DNA of 32,294 bases from Tannerellaceae bacterium (GTDB lineage Bacteria; Bacteroidota; Bacteroidia; Bacteroidales; Tannerellaceae): assembly GCA_031264865.1 (NCBI GenBank), contig JAISDJ010000099.1:1-32294 (forward strand), given 5' to 3'. Of the stretch, positions 15,694-23,251 are shown piece after piece. The translations under genes were made by a program, and so were the position numbers. The stretch's first letter is position 1, and every line of letters begins with the position of its first letter. The notes beneath the pieces were generated by a model. That model made no database searches. It worked only from the letters and a program-made list of their open reading frames with translations, and was not told the origin of the DNA.

Positions 15694-18600
15694 ATGATAA
15701 AACCAAACGAAAAAAACTGTTTTATACAGAACTTTAAAAAAAACGTCAATGTTCTTAGATTGATACTATTGTTCTTGTTAATCGGAATAGGTACAACCAG
15801 TGCTAACATAACTTATTCACAATCTACTTATCTGTCTGTTAGTCTGAACAATAAAACAATCAGGGATGTTTTTGATGAAATAGAAAAAAACAGCGAATAT
15901 ATTTTTTTCTATTATGATGGAGCCATCGATGTAGGCAGGAAAGTTAGTCTGCATGTAAAAAACAAAACCGTAGACAAAATTCTGGATCAATTGTTTGAAA
16001 CGACAGGAAATACGTATGTGATTGACGACAGGCAAATCTTTATTTCGGGAAAGGAAGAGGTTTCTGTAGCAAAAGCATCTAAAATAACAACTGTTCAACA
16101 ACAAGCCAGAACCATTACCGGAAAGGTAAAAGACGAGGCTGGCGAGCCTTTGTTTTTTGTGAATGTACAGGTGAAAGGAACAAACATCGGCACTACGACG
16201 AATATCGACGGTGAGTTTACCTTGTCGGTGAATGAGTCCAACCCGGTACTGGTCTTTTCTTATCTCGGCTACAAGATTGTAGAAATGCGGCCCGGAAACC
16301 AGAATTATATTGACTTACTATTGCAACCGGACGAATTTGCGTTGGAAGATGTGGTAGTGGTAGGATATGGCATACAAAAGAAAATAAATCTCTCCGGTGC
16401 TGTTCAGGCCATTGGAGGTACGGCGTTGGAAAGCCGTCCGATTCCCAATGTCGGTTCAGGCCTTCAGGGATTGGTTCCTAACTTAAACATCACGAATGGT
16501 AATGGCCGTGCAGACGATGCGCCGGTCATCAATATTCGTGGTTTCACTTCGATCAACGACAAAAATGGCGAAGCTTTCGTTTTAGTTGATAATATGCCGG
16601 TATCACGTGAAGAATTGGCTCGGTTGAATCCGAACGACATTGATAATGTATCGGTACTGAAAGATGCATCTGCTGCGGCTATTTATGGTGCCCGTGCTGC
16701 GTTTGGTGTGGTACTTATTACAACGAAAGCTGCCAAAAGCGGTGATCTTCAGGTCAGTTTCAATGGTAATTATGCTGTCCGAAACCGAGGGATCGCTCCG
16801 GGAATAGAAACGGATGTGGCAACCGTTATGGATATGAAAGCGGCAGCTCGCTATCCATTGTCGGCTATCTTTAACGCCCAGCAGCTTGAATATGGGAGAC
16901 AGATCAGCGCTGATCCGAGTCTTGGCCGGATTATTCCGAGCCCTTCTAATCCGAATGCCTGGCAATACTATGGCGAAACCGACTGGTTTAATGAAACACA
17001 TAACAATACCGCGGCTTCTTATACGGCCAACCTGACTGTCTCTAAAAAAACAGATAATCTTTCGTATTATGTGTCGGGAGGATATTATCAGCAAGATGGT
17101 TTGTTGAAATATGGCAATGACATATTGAAGCGTTATAATTTTCGCTCAAAAGCCGATATTAAACTGACTGACTGGTGGAAGCTGGGCGCCAATATGGCCT
17201 ATACGCATGTTAATTATGATTCTCCTACCTTTCTTGATGGTTATTTCTATTGGCAGGTAAACAGAACCAGCTCGTTGGATATACCCAAAAACCCAGATGG
17301 AACCTGGTCGTCGGCCGGAGCCAACCTGATAGGTGTTTTGAATGAGGGAGGGCGCCGTGCCGATCGTACCAATGAGGTACAAACCTCTTTCACCACACAA
17401 TTCGACATTATCAAAAATGTATGGAGAATAAACGCCGACGTCAATTTCAGACTTACAAACAAGGGACGCGACCAGAATAACCTGGGGGTTCAATACCGCG
17501 TCGGCCCTAACCAACCTTTGCAAGTCACTTTCGGAGAAAGAGGCGGTAGCGGTAACTCGGTAAACAATGTGCGCTATTTTTCCTGGGAAGATAAATATAG
17601 CGTGTACAATCTATATACTAATTTTACAAAAACCTTTGCCGAAAAGCATTTCCTGAATGCTATGGTCGGATATAACCGAGAGTTTACACAACGGTATTAT
17701 TATACCATGTCTAAAACGGGGATGATCACCACTTCGCTTCCTGAGCTTAACCTGTCTACGGGCGATGCGACTGTATCCAATACTCGTAATGAATTGGCCT
17801 TGGAAGGTATATTCGGACGATTGAATTATGTTTACGACAATCGCTATATATTTGAGGCAAGCGGACGTTACGACGGTTCTTCCCGTTTTCCGCAAGGAGA
17901 TCGTTACGGCTTCTTCCCCTCTGCATCCGTGGCATGGGCCATCATAAATGAACCGTTTTTTACCGGTTTGGCGGATAAATTAAAGATTTCGAACCTGAAA
18001 CTAAGAGGTTCCTATGGAGCTTTAGGAAACCAGGTGTTGAAAGACAATGATGGAAATCAGATTTATTACCCTGCCATATCTTATATGTCGGCAAGTAAAA
18101 TGACGTATATTCTGGATGGAGCCCAAGCGGTGATGATGAATCAGCCCGACGTTGTTTCGCCTACCTTAACCTGGGAAAGTGTACGAACGATAAACTATGG
18201 TGTGGATTTCGGCTTGTTCAATAAATTCGATTTAAACTTCGATATTTATACCCGTTATACGGATGATATGCTGACATTGAGCAAAGAACTTCCAGCAGTG
18301 TTTGGGGCTACTCCACCTAAGACCAATGCCGCCGACTTGAAAACGAATGGTTGGGAATTATCATTGGCCTATCGCGACAGGTTTCTGTTGAATGAATCTC
18401 CCTTCAACTGGTCTGTTAAGTTCATGCTTTCAGATAGCAAGACCACGATTACCAAATATGATAATAAGAATAAGAATTTCGGAAAAGACGGTAAATCCTA
18501 TTATGAAGGAATGAGAGTTGGCGAGATTTGGGGATTCGAAACAGACGGATTCTTTAAGACACAAGAAGAAGTAAATGCCCTGAATCAAAGAGATATCGGT

Positions 18601-19248
18601 ACGGATGATGTAGGTTATGTATTTCAGGTAGGCGACATCAAGATGAAAGACCTCGACCACGATAATAAGATTACGTTCGGTGATAATACCGTGGATAATC
18701 CGGGCGACAGGAGAATCATAGGAAATACGTCGGCTCGTTTTCCCTATAGTTTTGAGCTGGCCGCTGATTGGAAAGGATTCGACATTCGAGCTTTCTTCCA
18801 GGGCATTGGCAAACGAGATTGGTATCCGGGATATGCAAGTATTTATTTCTGGGGAGTTTATGCGCAACCTTGGACAAATGTAACAAAGAAAAACATGGAT
18901 CATTGGACGGAAGAGAATCCAAATGCTTATTTCCCACGCGTAAAAGCCTACGCTGCCGAGGATGCAAATATGGAATTGGCTGCCGCACAGACAAAATACT
19001 TGCAGGATGCTTCTTACTTACGTATGAAAAATTTGACGATTGGCTACACCCTGCCGAAACATGTGTTGAACAGCCTGCATATTTCTTCTTTACGTTTCTA
19101 TTTTAGCGCCGAAAATCTTCTCACGTTCAGTAATCTGGACAAAGGCATTGATCTTGACCCGGAAATCATTGAAAAATACAATGGATTTGATAGTGGAACC
19201 TATCCTATGCAACAGTCATACTCATTTGGGGTAAATCTGACGTTCTGA
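15694..19248 (+). CDS. SusC/RagA-family TonB-linked outer membrane transporter with STN signalling domain
   Basis: 1184 aa. Hydrophobic signal peptide within about 1-42 after a long basic n-region; STN domain at about 46-115 (SVSLNNKTIRDVFDEIEKNSEYIFFYY); carboxypeptidase-regulatory-like domain at about 137-212 (ITGKVKDEAGEPLFFVNVQVKGT); plug at about 225-345 containing VVVVGYGIQKKINLSGAV and VLKDASAAAIYGARAAFGVVLITTK; then a 22-strand-type barrel ending in a C-terminal Phe (SFGVNLTF). It imports an oligomeric ligand in a complex with the SusD lipoprotein, driven by TonB. The STN domain marks it as a receptor that also signals to FecR. Nothing in the locus reveals the ligand. The 95-nt gap upstream should hold the ECF-dependent promoter. 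Confidence 0.95.
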   Translation: MIKPNEKNCFIQNFKKNVNVLRLILLFLLIGIGTTSANITYSQSTYLSVSLNNKTIRDVFDEIEKNSEYIFFYYDGAIDVGRKVSLHVKNKTVDKILDQLFETTGNTYVIDDRQIFISGKEEVSVAKASKITTVQQQARTITGKVKDEAGEPLFFVNVQVKGTNIGTTTNIDGEFTLSVNESNPVLVFSYLGYKIVEMRPGNQNYIDLLLQPDEFALEDVVVVGYGIQKKINLSGAVQAIGGTALESRPIPNVGSGLQGLVPNLNITNGNGRADDAPVINIRGFTSINDKNGEAFVLVDNMPVSREELARLNPNDIDNVSVLKDASAAAIYGARAAFGVVLITTKAAKSGDLQVSFNGNYAVRNRGIAPGIETDVATVMDMKAAARYPLSAIFNAQQLEYGRQISADPSLGRIIPSPSNPNAWQYYGETDWFNETHNNTAASYTANLTVSKKTDNLSYYVSGGYYQQDGLLKYGNDILKRYNFRSKADIKLTDWWKLGANMAYTHVNYDSPTFLDGYFYWQVNRTSSLDIPKNPDGTWSSAGANLIGVLNEGGRRADRTNEVQTSFTTQFDIIKNVWRINADVNFRLTNKGRDQNNLGVQYRVGPNQPLQVTFGERGGSGNSVNNVRYFSWEDKYSVYNLYTNFTKTFAEKHFLNAMVGYNREFTQRYYYTMSKTGMITTSLPELNLSTGDATVSNTRNELALEGIFGRLNYVYDNRYIFEASGRYDGSSRFPQGDRYGFFPSASVAWAIINEPFFTGLADKLKISNLKLRGSYGALGNQVLKDNDGNQIYYPAISYMSASKMTYILDGAQAVMMNQPDVVSPTLTWESVRTINYGVDFGLFNKFDLNFDIYTRYTDDMLTLSKELPAVFGATPPKTNAADLKTNGWELSLAYRDRFLLNESPFNWSVKFMLSDSKTTITKYDNKNKNFGKDGKSYYEGMRVGEIWGFETDGFFKTQEEVNALNQRDIGTDDVGYVFQVGDIKMKDLDHDNKITFGDNTVDNPGDRRIIGNTSARFPYSFELAADWKGFDIRAFFQGIGKRDWYPGYASIYFWGVYAQPWTNVTKKNMDHWTEENPNAYFPRVKAYAAEDANMELAAAQTKYLQDASYLRMKNLTIGYTLPKHVLNSLHISSLRFYFSAENLLTFSNLDKGIDLDPEIIEKYNGFDSGTYPMQQSYSFGVNLTF

Positions 19249-19289
19249 TATGTAAAATGAAAAAATGTTTTATTATAGAAATTTAGAAT

Positions 19290-21050
19290 ATGAAAAAATA
19301 TATAGTAAGTACTGTGGCATTTGTGTTTCTTTTGGCATTCGTGTCATGTGAAGATTTTTTAGAAAGAAGTCCTAAGACGTCGATTACGGCTAAGGATTAT
19401 TTCAAAGTAGCCTCCGATTTAGAGACTTACTCCAACCGCTTCTACCAGGAACAGTTTGATCCGCTGTATGATGATGTGGGTTCTGATAATGTGACAATTA
19501 GTACAAACTCCAATACAATGTATTCGATGGTAAATAGTAATGGTATTACATCAAGTAATGTAGGAGATTGGAATACAAGTGATTGGACAAAACTGCGAAG
19601 GATAAACTATTTGTTGGACAATATTCACCCCGAGGAGATGAGCATTGCGGAAGTGGATTTAAATCACTATATAGGGATTGCCAAATTTTTCCGTGGAGAT
19701 TATTATTATAATAAGGTGAAGAAGTATAATTCGGTACCCTTTTACAACAAAGCAATGACTGATACGGATGAAGATCTTTACAAACCCGCTGATCCGAGAG
19801 AACTTGTTGTTGATTCTGTTATAAGTGATCTGGAATTTGCGGCCACTCACATCAAGCCGGCTATAGGACAGCGTACACGTATCAATCAATATGCTGCTTT
19901 GGCTTTATTGGCAAGAGTATGTTTGCATGAAGCTACTTATCGTAAATATCATACAGAAATGGGACTAACAGCCTCTGCCAATACCTTTTTCGACAAAGCA
20001 ATTGCTGCCTGCCAGAAGATAATAGACTCCGAATTGTTTGAGCTTTACGGTTCAGGTGCTAAAGATTATGGCGCTTTATTTTGTATGTCTAAATTAAGGG
20101 ATAATAAAGAAATCCTCCTGTTTGCAGAGTATGACCAAGCACTCGGCAAAGGAAACAATACCCATTCCGTACTTGGAACGTATTGGGGCCTTAGCCGTTC
20201 GTTGATGGAAACCTATCAAATGGCCGACGGCACTGATTTTAGCTACATAAAACCCGATGGAACGTATAAAACGTATGTGGAATTGTTTAAAGACCGCGAT
20301 CCGCGTTTTGCCGAAACATTTGCTTATCCCGGTTTCAATGTTTCCCCGGAAATAGAAGGAAACAGTCTTTATATTCCTAAAATCACGTTTGGAGGACTGG
20401 ATCAGATAAAGTTCTACCCGAAAGAAACCTCCAAACGTCTGGGATGGGGGATGAACTATACATCATTGCCTTTGTTCAGATATGCCGAGGTATTGTTAAT
20501 CTATGCCGAAGCAAAAGCCGAAAGAGGAACGCTTTCGCAAGCTGATCTGGATCAGTCGGTCAATCTAATCAGAAATCGTGTAGGTATGCCTCCTATCAGT
20601 CTGTCGTCAAATATACTGAATGATATCCGCCGGGAAAGAAGAGTAGAGCTAGCCTGCGAAGGTTTCCGCAAGGATGATGTGATGCGTTGGGCAAAAGGCC
20701 GGGAGTTAATGGGTGTTAAGCCGCAAGGTATTTATATACATGGCTACGGAGCATATGATGTAACAGGTGATGGAGAACCCGATGTGGCAATTCTTCACGA
20801 TGCCGGCGATTTGAGCCCGATTGCGCATTTGCCGGCAGATGTTCAGGCAAAAATAGAAAAAGAATTTCTGTACAATGAAAATAATAGTAGAACAAGCATT
20901 TACCTAAGTAATGCTGATGGGAAATCAGGATTTATGGAATTTGTAACAAGTGAAAACAGAAAGTGGGAAGATAAATTTTACTATGTTCCGATCCCAAAAC
21001 AACAGCTATTACTGAATCCTAATTTGAAACAACCTCCGGGCTGGGATTAA
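19290..21050 (+). CDS. SusD/RagB-family nutrient-binding outer membrane lipoprotein
   Basis: 586 aa. Lipoprotein signal MKKYIVSTVAFVFLLAFVSC with the lipobox Cys at residue 20, followed by EDFLERSPKTSITAKDYF, the typical SusD N-terminus. Further hallmarks are LRRINYLLDNI, FFRGDYYYNKVKKYNSVPFYNK, the TPR-like helices (INQYAALALLARVCLHEATY) and the C-terminal FRYAEVLLIYAEAKAERG and DIRRERRVELACEG segments. SusD forms the hinged lid over the SusC barrel and captures the ligand at the cell surface. The gene starts 41 nt after susC. Length exceeds the roughly 550 aa of glycan-binding SusD but is within family range. No glycosidase, sulfatase or peptidase gene follows, so the ligand class is open. 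Confidence 0.95.
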   Translation: MKKYIVSTVAFVFLLAFVSCEDFLERSPKTSITAKDYFKVASDLETYSNRFYQEQFDPLYDDVGSDNVTISTNSNTMYSMVNSNGITSSNVGDWNTSDWTKLRRINYLLDNIHPEEMSIAEVDLNHYIGIAKFFRGDYYYNKVKKYNSVPFYNKAMTDTDEDLYKPADPRELVVDSVISDLEFAATHIKPAIGQRTRINQYAALALLARVCLHEATYRKYHTEMGLTASANTFFDKAIAACQKIIDSELFELYGSGAKDYGALFCMSKLRDNKEILLFAEYDQALGKGNNTHSVLGTYWGLSRSLMETYQMADGTDFSYIKPDGTYKTYVELFKDRDPRFAETFAYPGFNVSPEIEGNSLYIPKITFGGLDQIKFYPKETSKRLGWGMNYTSLPLFRYAEVLLIYAEAKAERGTLSQADLDQSVNLIRNRVGMPPISLSSNILNDIRRERRVELACEGFRKDDVMRWAKGRELMGVKPQGIYIHGYGAYDVTGDGEPDVAILHDAGDLSPIAHLPADVQAKIEKEFLYNENNSRTSIYLSNADGKSGFMEFVTSENRKWEDKFYYVPIPKQQLLLNPNLKQPPGWD

Positions 21051-21068
21051 TCCGATATTTACGCAGAT

Positions 21069-21151
21069 GGTCTTGACCTAAAATTCTAGGGTCAAGAGCC
21101 AAAATTTTCGGGTCGGGAGCCAAATTCTTTGGTCCCGACCCAATTTTCTTT
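21069..21151 (+). repeat. Four-unit 21-nt imperfect tandem repeat folding as two hairpins
   Basis: Units start at 21069, 21089, 21110 and 21131 and share the pattern GGTC-nn-GA(C/G)C-C-AAATT. The nn pairs are TT, AA, GG and CC. Unit 1 pairs with unit 2 (TCTTGACC 21071-21078 with GGTCAAGA 21090-21097), and unit 3 with unit 4 (GGGTCGGGA 21110-21118 with TCCCGACCC 21133-21141, extended by CCAAA 21120-21124 with TTTGG 21128-21132). It lies 18 nt past the susD stop and ends in a T-rich stretch, so it probably terminates the susCD transcript, but tandem structure and pairing suggest more than a simple terminator. Confidence 0.8.
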
Positions 21152-21199
21152 GCCTTTCGACTCCCCAAAAATATCTTCGGATAGTAAAAATCTGTGCAT

Positions 21200-21225
21200 T
21201 CCGTGTATTCCGCATGGCATAATAG
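21200..21225 (+). repeat. 26-nt element, copy 2 of 2
   Basis: Begins TCCGTGTATTCCGCAT and ends GGCATAATAG, in the same orientation as copy 1 at 13642-13667, with 22 of 26 identities. A third partial unit, TCTGTGCAT, precedes it at 21191-21199, so here the 9-nt unit repeats three times. It lies between the hairpin repeat and the promoter region of the next gene. Confidence 0.7.
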
Positions 21226-21235
21226 TGTTGTATTA

Positions 21236-21268
21236 TTTGATTTTACAGTGAGGAAATAGTTACTTTAC
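21236..21268 (+). promoter_or_regulatory. Possible promoter of the TPR/HTH regulator
   Basis: TTTG (21236-21239) is followed after 21 nt by TACTTTAC (21261-21268), six of eight matches to TAnnTTTG. If used, transcription starts around 21274, downstream of the first possible ATG (21269), which supports translation from ATG 21287. Confidence 0.4.
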
Positions 21269-21286
21269 ATGCAAATTGCTACCGAG

Positions 21287-23089
21287 ATGAAATATTTCCC
21301 TGTTTATCTGTATATTGTTTGCCTTGCATTATTTACAAGTTGCAGTCCCAATGCCACTACTGAAATGCCGGAAGACGATGTTATGAACGTCTTGTTTGAA
21401 GAAAAAACCGACAGCCTGGCATCGGTTTTGGAAGAGAAAATATCCCCCTTTGAATTGCCGGACGCAGGGAGAGCAGACTATGCTTTCTGGCTTGCCAAGC
21501 TGCATCAGAGGCAGAGACGAAGCCTGATAAACGATACACTGATACACTTTGCGGTAGATTTCTACATAAAGACTGATTCGCCACGCCTGCCGGAGGCTTA
21601 CATGCTGGCCGCAGAGCAGGCAGACTGGTCGAACCTCAATGCCACGGAGAGAATCAGCCTGTTGGAAAAGGCGCTACGCATAGTAGACCAAAGGGCGGAT
21701 ACCATGATGGCGAGACAGATCATGCCCGAATTGGAAAGCTTGTACGATGAACACAACCAGGCAGACGGGATGCGGAATCTGATAGCCCTTTCAGGAAAAT
21801 ATGCCGGAAGAAAAAACAATGTGCCGGTATACCGCATGACGGCAAAACTATTCGGAGCGGAAAATAAACCTGATTCGGCGTCGAAATATACAAAACTTGC
21901 CCTTGAACTTGCCCGCGAAGAAGGTGACCGGGCGGCGGAATATGAACTGGCGCGAAGCTATGTAAACCAACTGAACATTGCCGGACGAAACCAAGAGGCG
22001 CTAAGCGTCTTGCGGGATATGGAAAGCCGTATGGAGGTGGGAAACGAATTGAAGCTGAATTATACGGTTACATGGATAGGACTGGGCCAACTGGATTCGG
22101 CACGTGCCTGCATACGCTCTTTTCAGCCGCTACTCGACATGTACAGGGGCGACATTGAAGTTGATATTCTCGAAGCTACTCTAGGAATGTGTACCGCCGT
22201 GATTCTCACGAAAGAAGGAAAACCGTTTACATTCAACGAGGCTGGAAAATCGTTAAACCGGGTCATGGATAAAAGCCGCAACCGCATCAGGATAGACCGC
22301 GAGAGGCAATACGCGCAGAACAAACTGCTGAAAGATAACCTCATGCTCGACATCGAACGCGGACAGTTGCGGCAGCGCATCCTCTGGCTCGGAATCATTG
22401 TGCTGGCCATCATCGCAGCGCTGATTTTCTTCTTCCAGCGCAAGTTACTCATAAAGGAACGTTCTATCCGGACGGCAAAAGAGCAACTGCAAAACCGGAC
22501 GATCCAACTCAAAGAAAACGAATCGGTGATAGCCAAAAACGAAGAACTGATCCGCTCGCTCTCAACGCAGCTCGATGAAAACGGCGAACTGAAACAGGAG
22601 ATGGAGCAACTCGCCGGAGACAACGAATCTCTCAGGCAAAACAACCAAATGCTGCAAAAAGAAATCGAACAGTACTCTAAATCCATCCGCCGGAAAGACG
22701 AAGAGCTATATACTTACGAAAAACTGATTGAAGACAAAGCCCGCTTGCAGGAACGCGAACGCTTTCTCACCGCACAAGTTATCGCCCATACGGAAGCGCT
22801 CGACCGGCTGAGTAAAAAGCCACGCTACATCGACGAATCGCAGTGGCCGGAAATCATTCACGCCGTCAACGGCCTGTTCGACGGATTCTCGTACCGCCTG
22901 CATACGGAATTTCCCGCCCTCACGGAAGAAGATGTGCGCTATTGCTGCCTTATAAAACTGCGCCTTACCACCTCGGTTACGTCTACGCTTACCGGCATCT
23001 CTCCCTCGTCGGTCACGAAACGCAAGCAGCGTATCCGGGAGAAAATCCGTAAAGACCAACCCCTTGAAATCTACCTTTGGAACTACTGA
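21287..23089 (+). CDS. Lipoprotein-signal TPR / transmembrane / coiled-coil / HTH regulator
   Basis: 600 aa from ATG 21287, chosen because MKYFPVYLYIVCLALFTSC is then a proper lipoprotein signal with Cys19; ATG 21269 would add six residues. Order: lipobox; helical TPR-like repeats to about 350 (SKYTKLALELAREEGDRAAEYELA); one transmembrane helix near 364-386 (LGIIVLAIIAALIFFF); a long Glu/Gln-rich coiled coil at about 388-502; and a C-terminal helical domain with a LuxR-like helix-turn-helix near 550-594 (LTEEDVRYCCLIKLRL, then ISPSSVTKRKQRIREKI). This looks like a one-protein sensor: periplasmic TPR, cytosolic DNA binding. The likely target is the barrel gene 162 nt downstream. The gene is clearly more GC-rich than the flanks. 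Architecture is seen; regulatory role is inferred. Confidence 0.8.
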   Translation: MKYFPVYLYIVCLALFTSCSPNATTEMPEDDVMNVLFEEKTDSLASVLEEKISPFELPDAGRADYAFWLAKLHQRQRRSLINDTLIHFAVDFYIKTDSPRLPEAYMLAAEQADWSNLNATERISLLEKALRIVDQRADTMMARQIMPELESLYDEHNQADGMRNLIALSGKYAGRKNNVPVYRMTAKLFGAENKPDSASKYTKLALELAREEGDRAAEYELARSYVNQLNIAGRNQEALSVLRDMESRMEVGNELKLNYTVTWIGLGQLDSARACIRSFQPLLDMYRGDIEVDILEATLGMCTAVILTKEGKPFTFNEAGKSLNRVMDKSRNRIRIDRERQYAQNKLLKDNLMLDIERGQLRQRILWLGIIVLAIIAALIFFFQRKLLIKERSIRTAKEQLQNRTIQLKENESVIAKNEELIRSLSTQLDENGELKQEMEQLAGDNESLRQNNQMLQKEIEQYSKSIRRKDEELYTYEKLIEDKARLQERERFLTAQVIAHTEALDRLSKKPRYIDESQWPEIIHAVNGLFDGFSYRLHTEFPALTEEDVRYCCLIKLRLTTSVTSTLTGISPSSVTKRKQRIREKIRKDQPLEIYLWNY

Positions 23090-23214
23090 GGCAACAAAAT
23101 GTCCACATTCGTAAATGAACGGATAGTGTAGATGGCGTATTTTCAGTCGTTTACATTTCCATCCTTGTCCGGTCGCGTCCATACGCGGAAAAACTTTCAC
23201 GACTGTATCTTGCC

Positions 23215-23222
23215 TAACTTTG
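23215..23222 (+). promoter_or_regulatory. -7 box TAACTTTG upstream of the barrel gene
   Basis: Exact TAnnTTTG match with predicted start near 23229 and a leader of about 23 nt to ATG 23252. The -33 region has TTTC (23195-23198) rather than TTTG, with short spacing, which would suit a promoter needing an activator. It argues against the earlier in-frame ATG at 23132. Confidence 0.6.
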
Positions 23223-23251
23223 TCATATGGAATTTACAAATAATAAGAAAT

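Noticed and set aside
16603-17094. 163-codon antisense frame within the SusC gene
   Set aside because: It is opposite the conserved plug and early barrel, with no promoter or recognisable product.
22123-23200. Long antisense open frames (187 and 164 codons) opposite the TPR/HTH regulator
   Set aside because: They mirror a GC-rich coding strand with few stop-generating codons, show no domain or start signals, and are contradicted by the clear lipobox, membrane helix and helix-turn-helix on the plus strand.
23132-23251. Forty-residue N-terminal extension of the barrel protein
   Set aside because: It precedes the -7 box and would bury an obvious signal peptide that begins at 23252.
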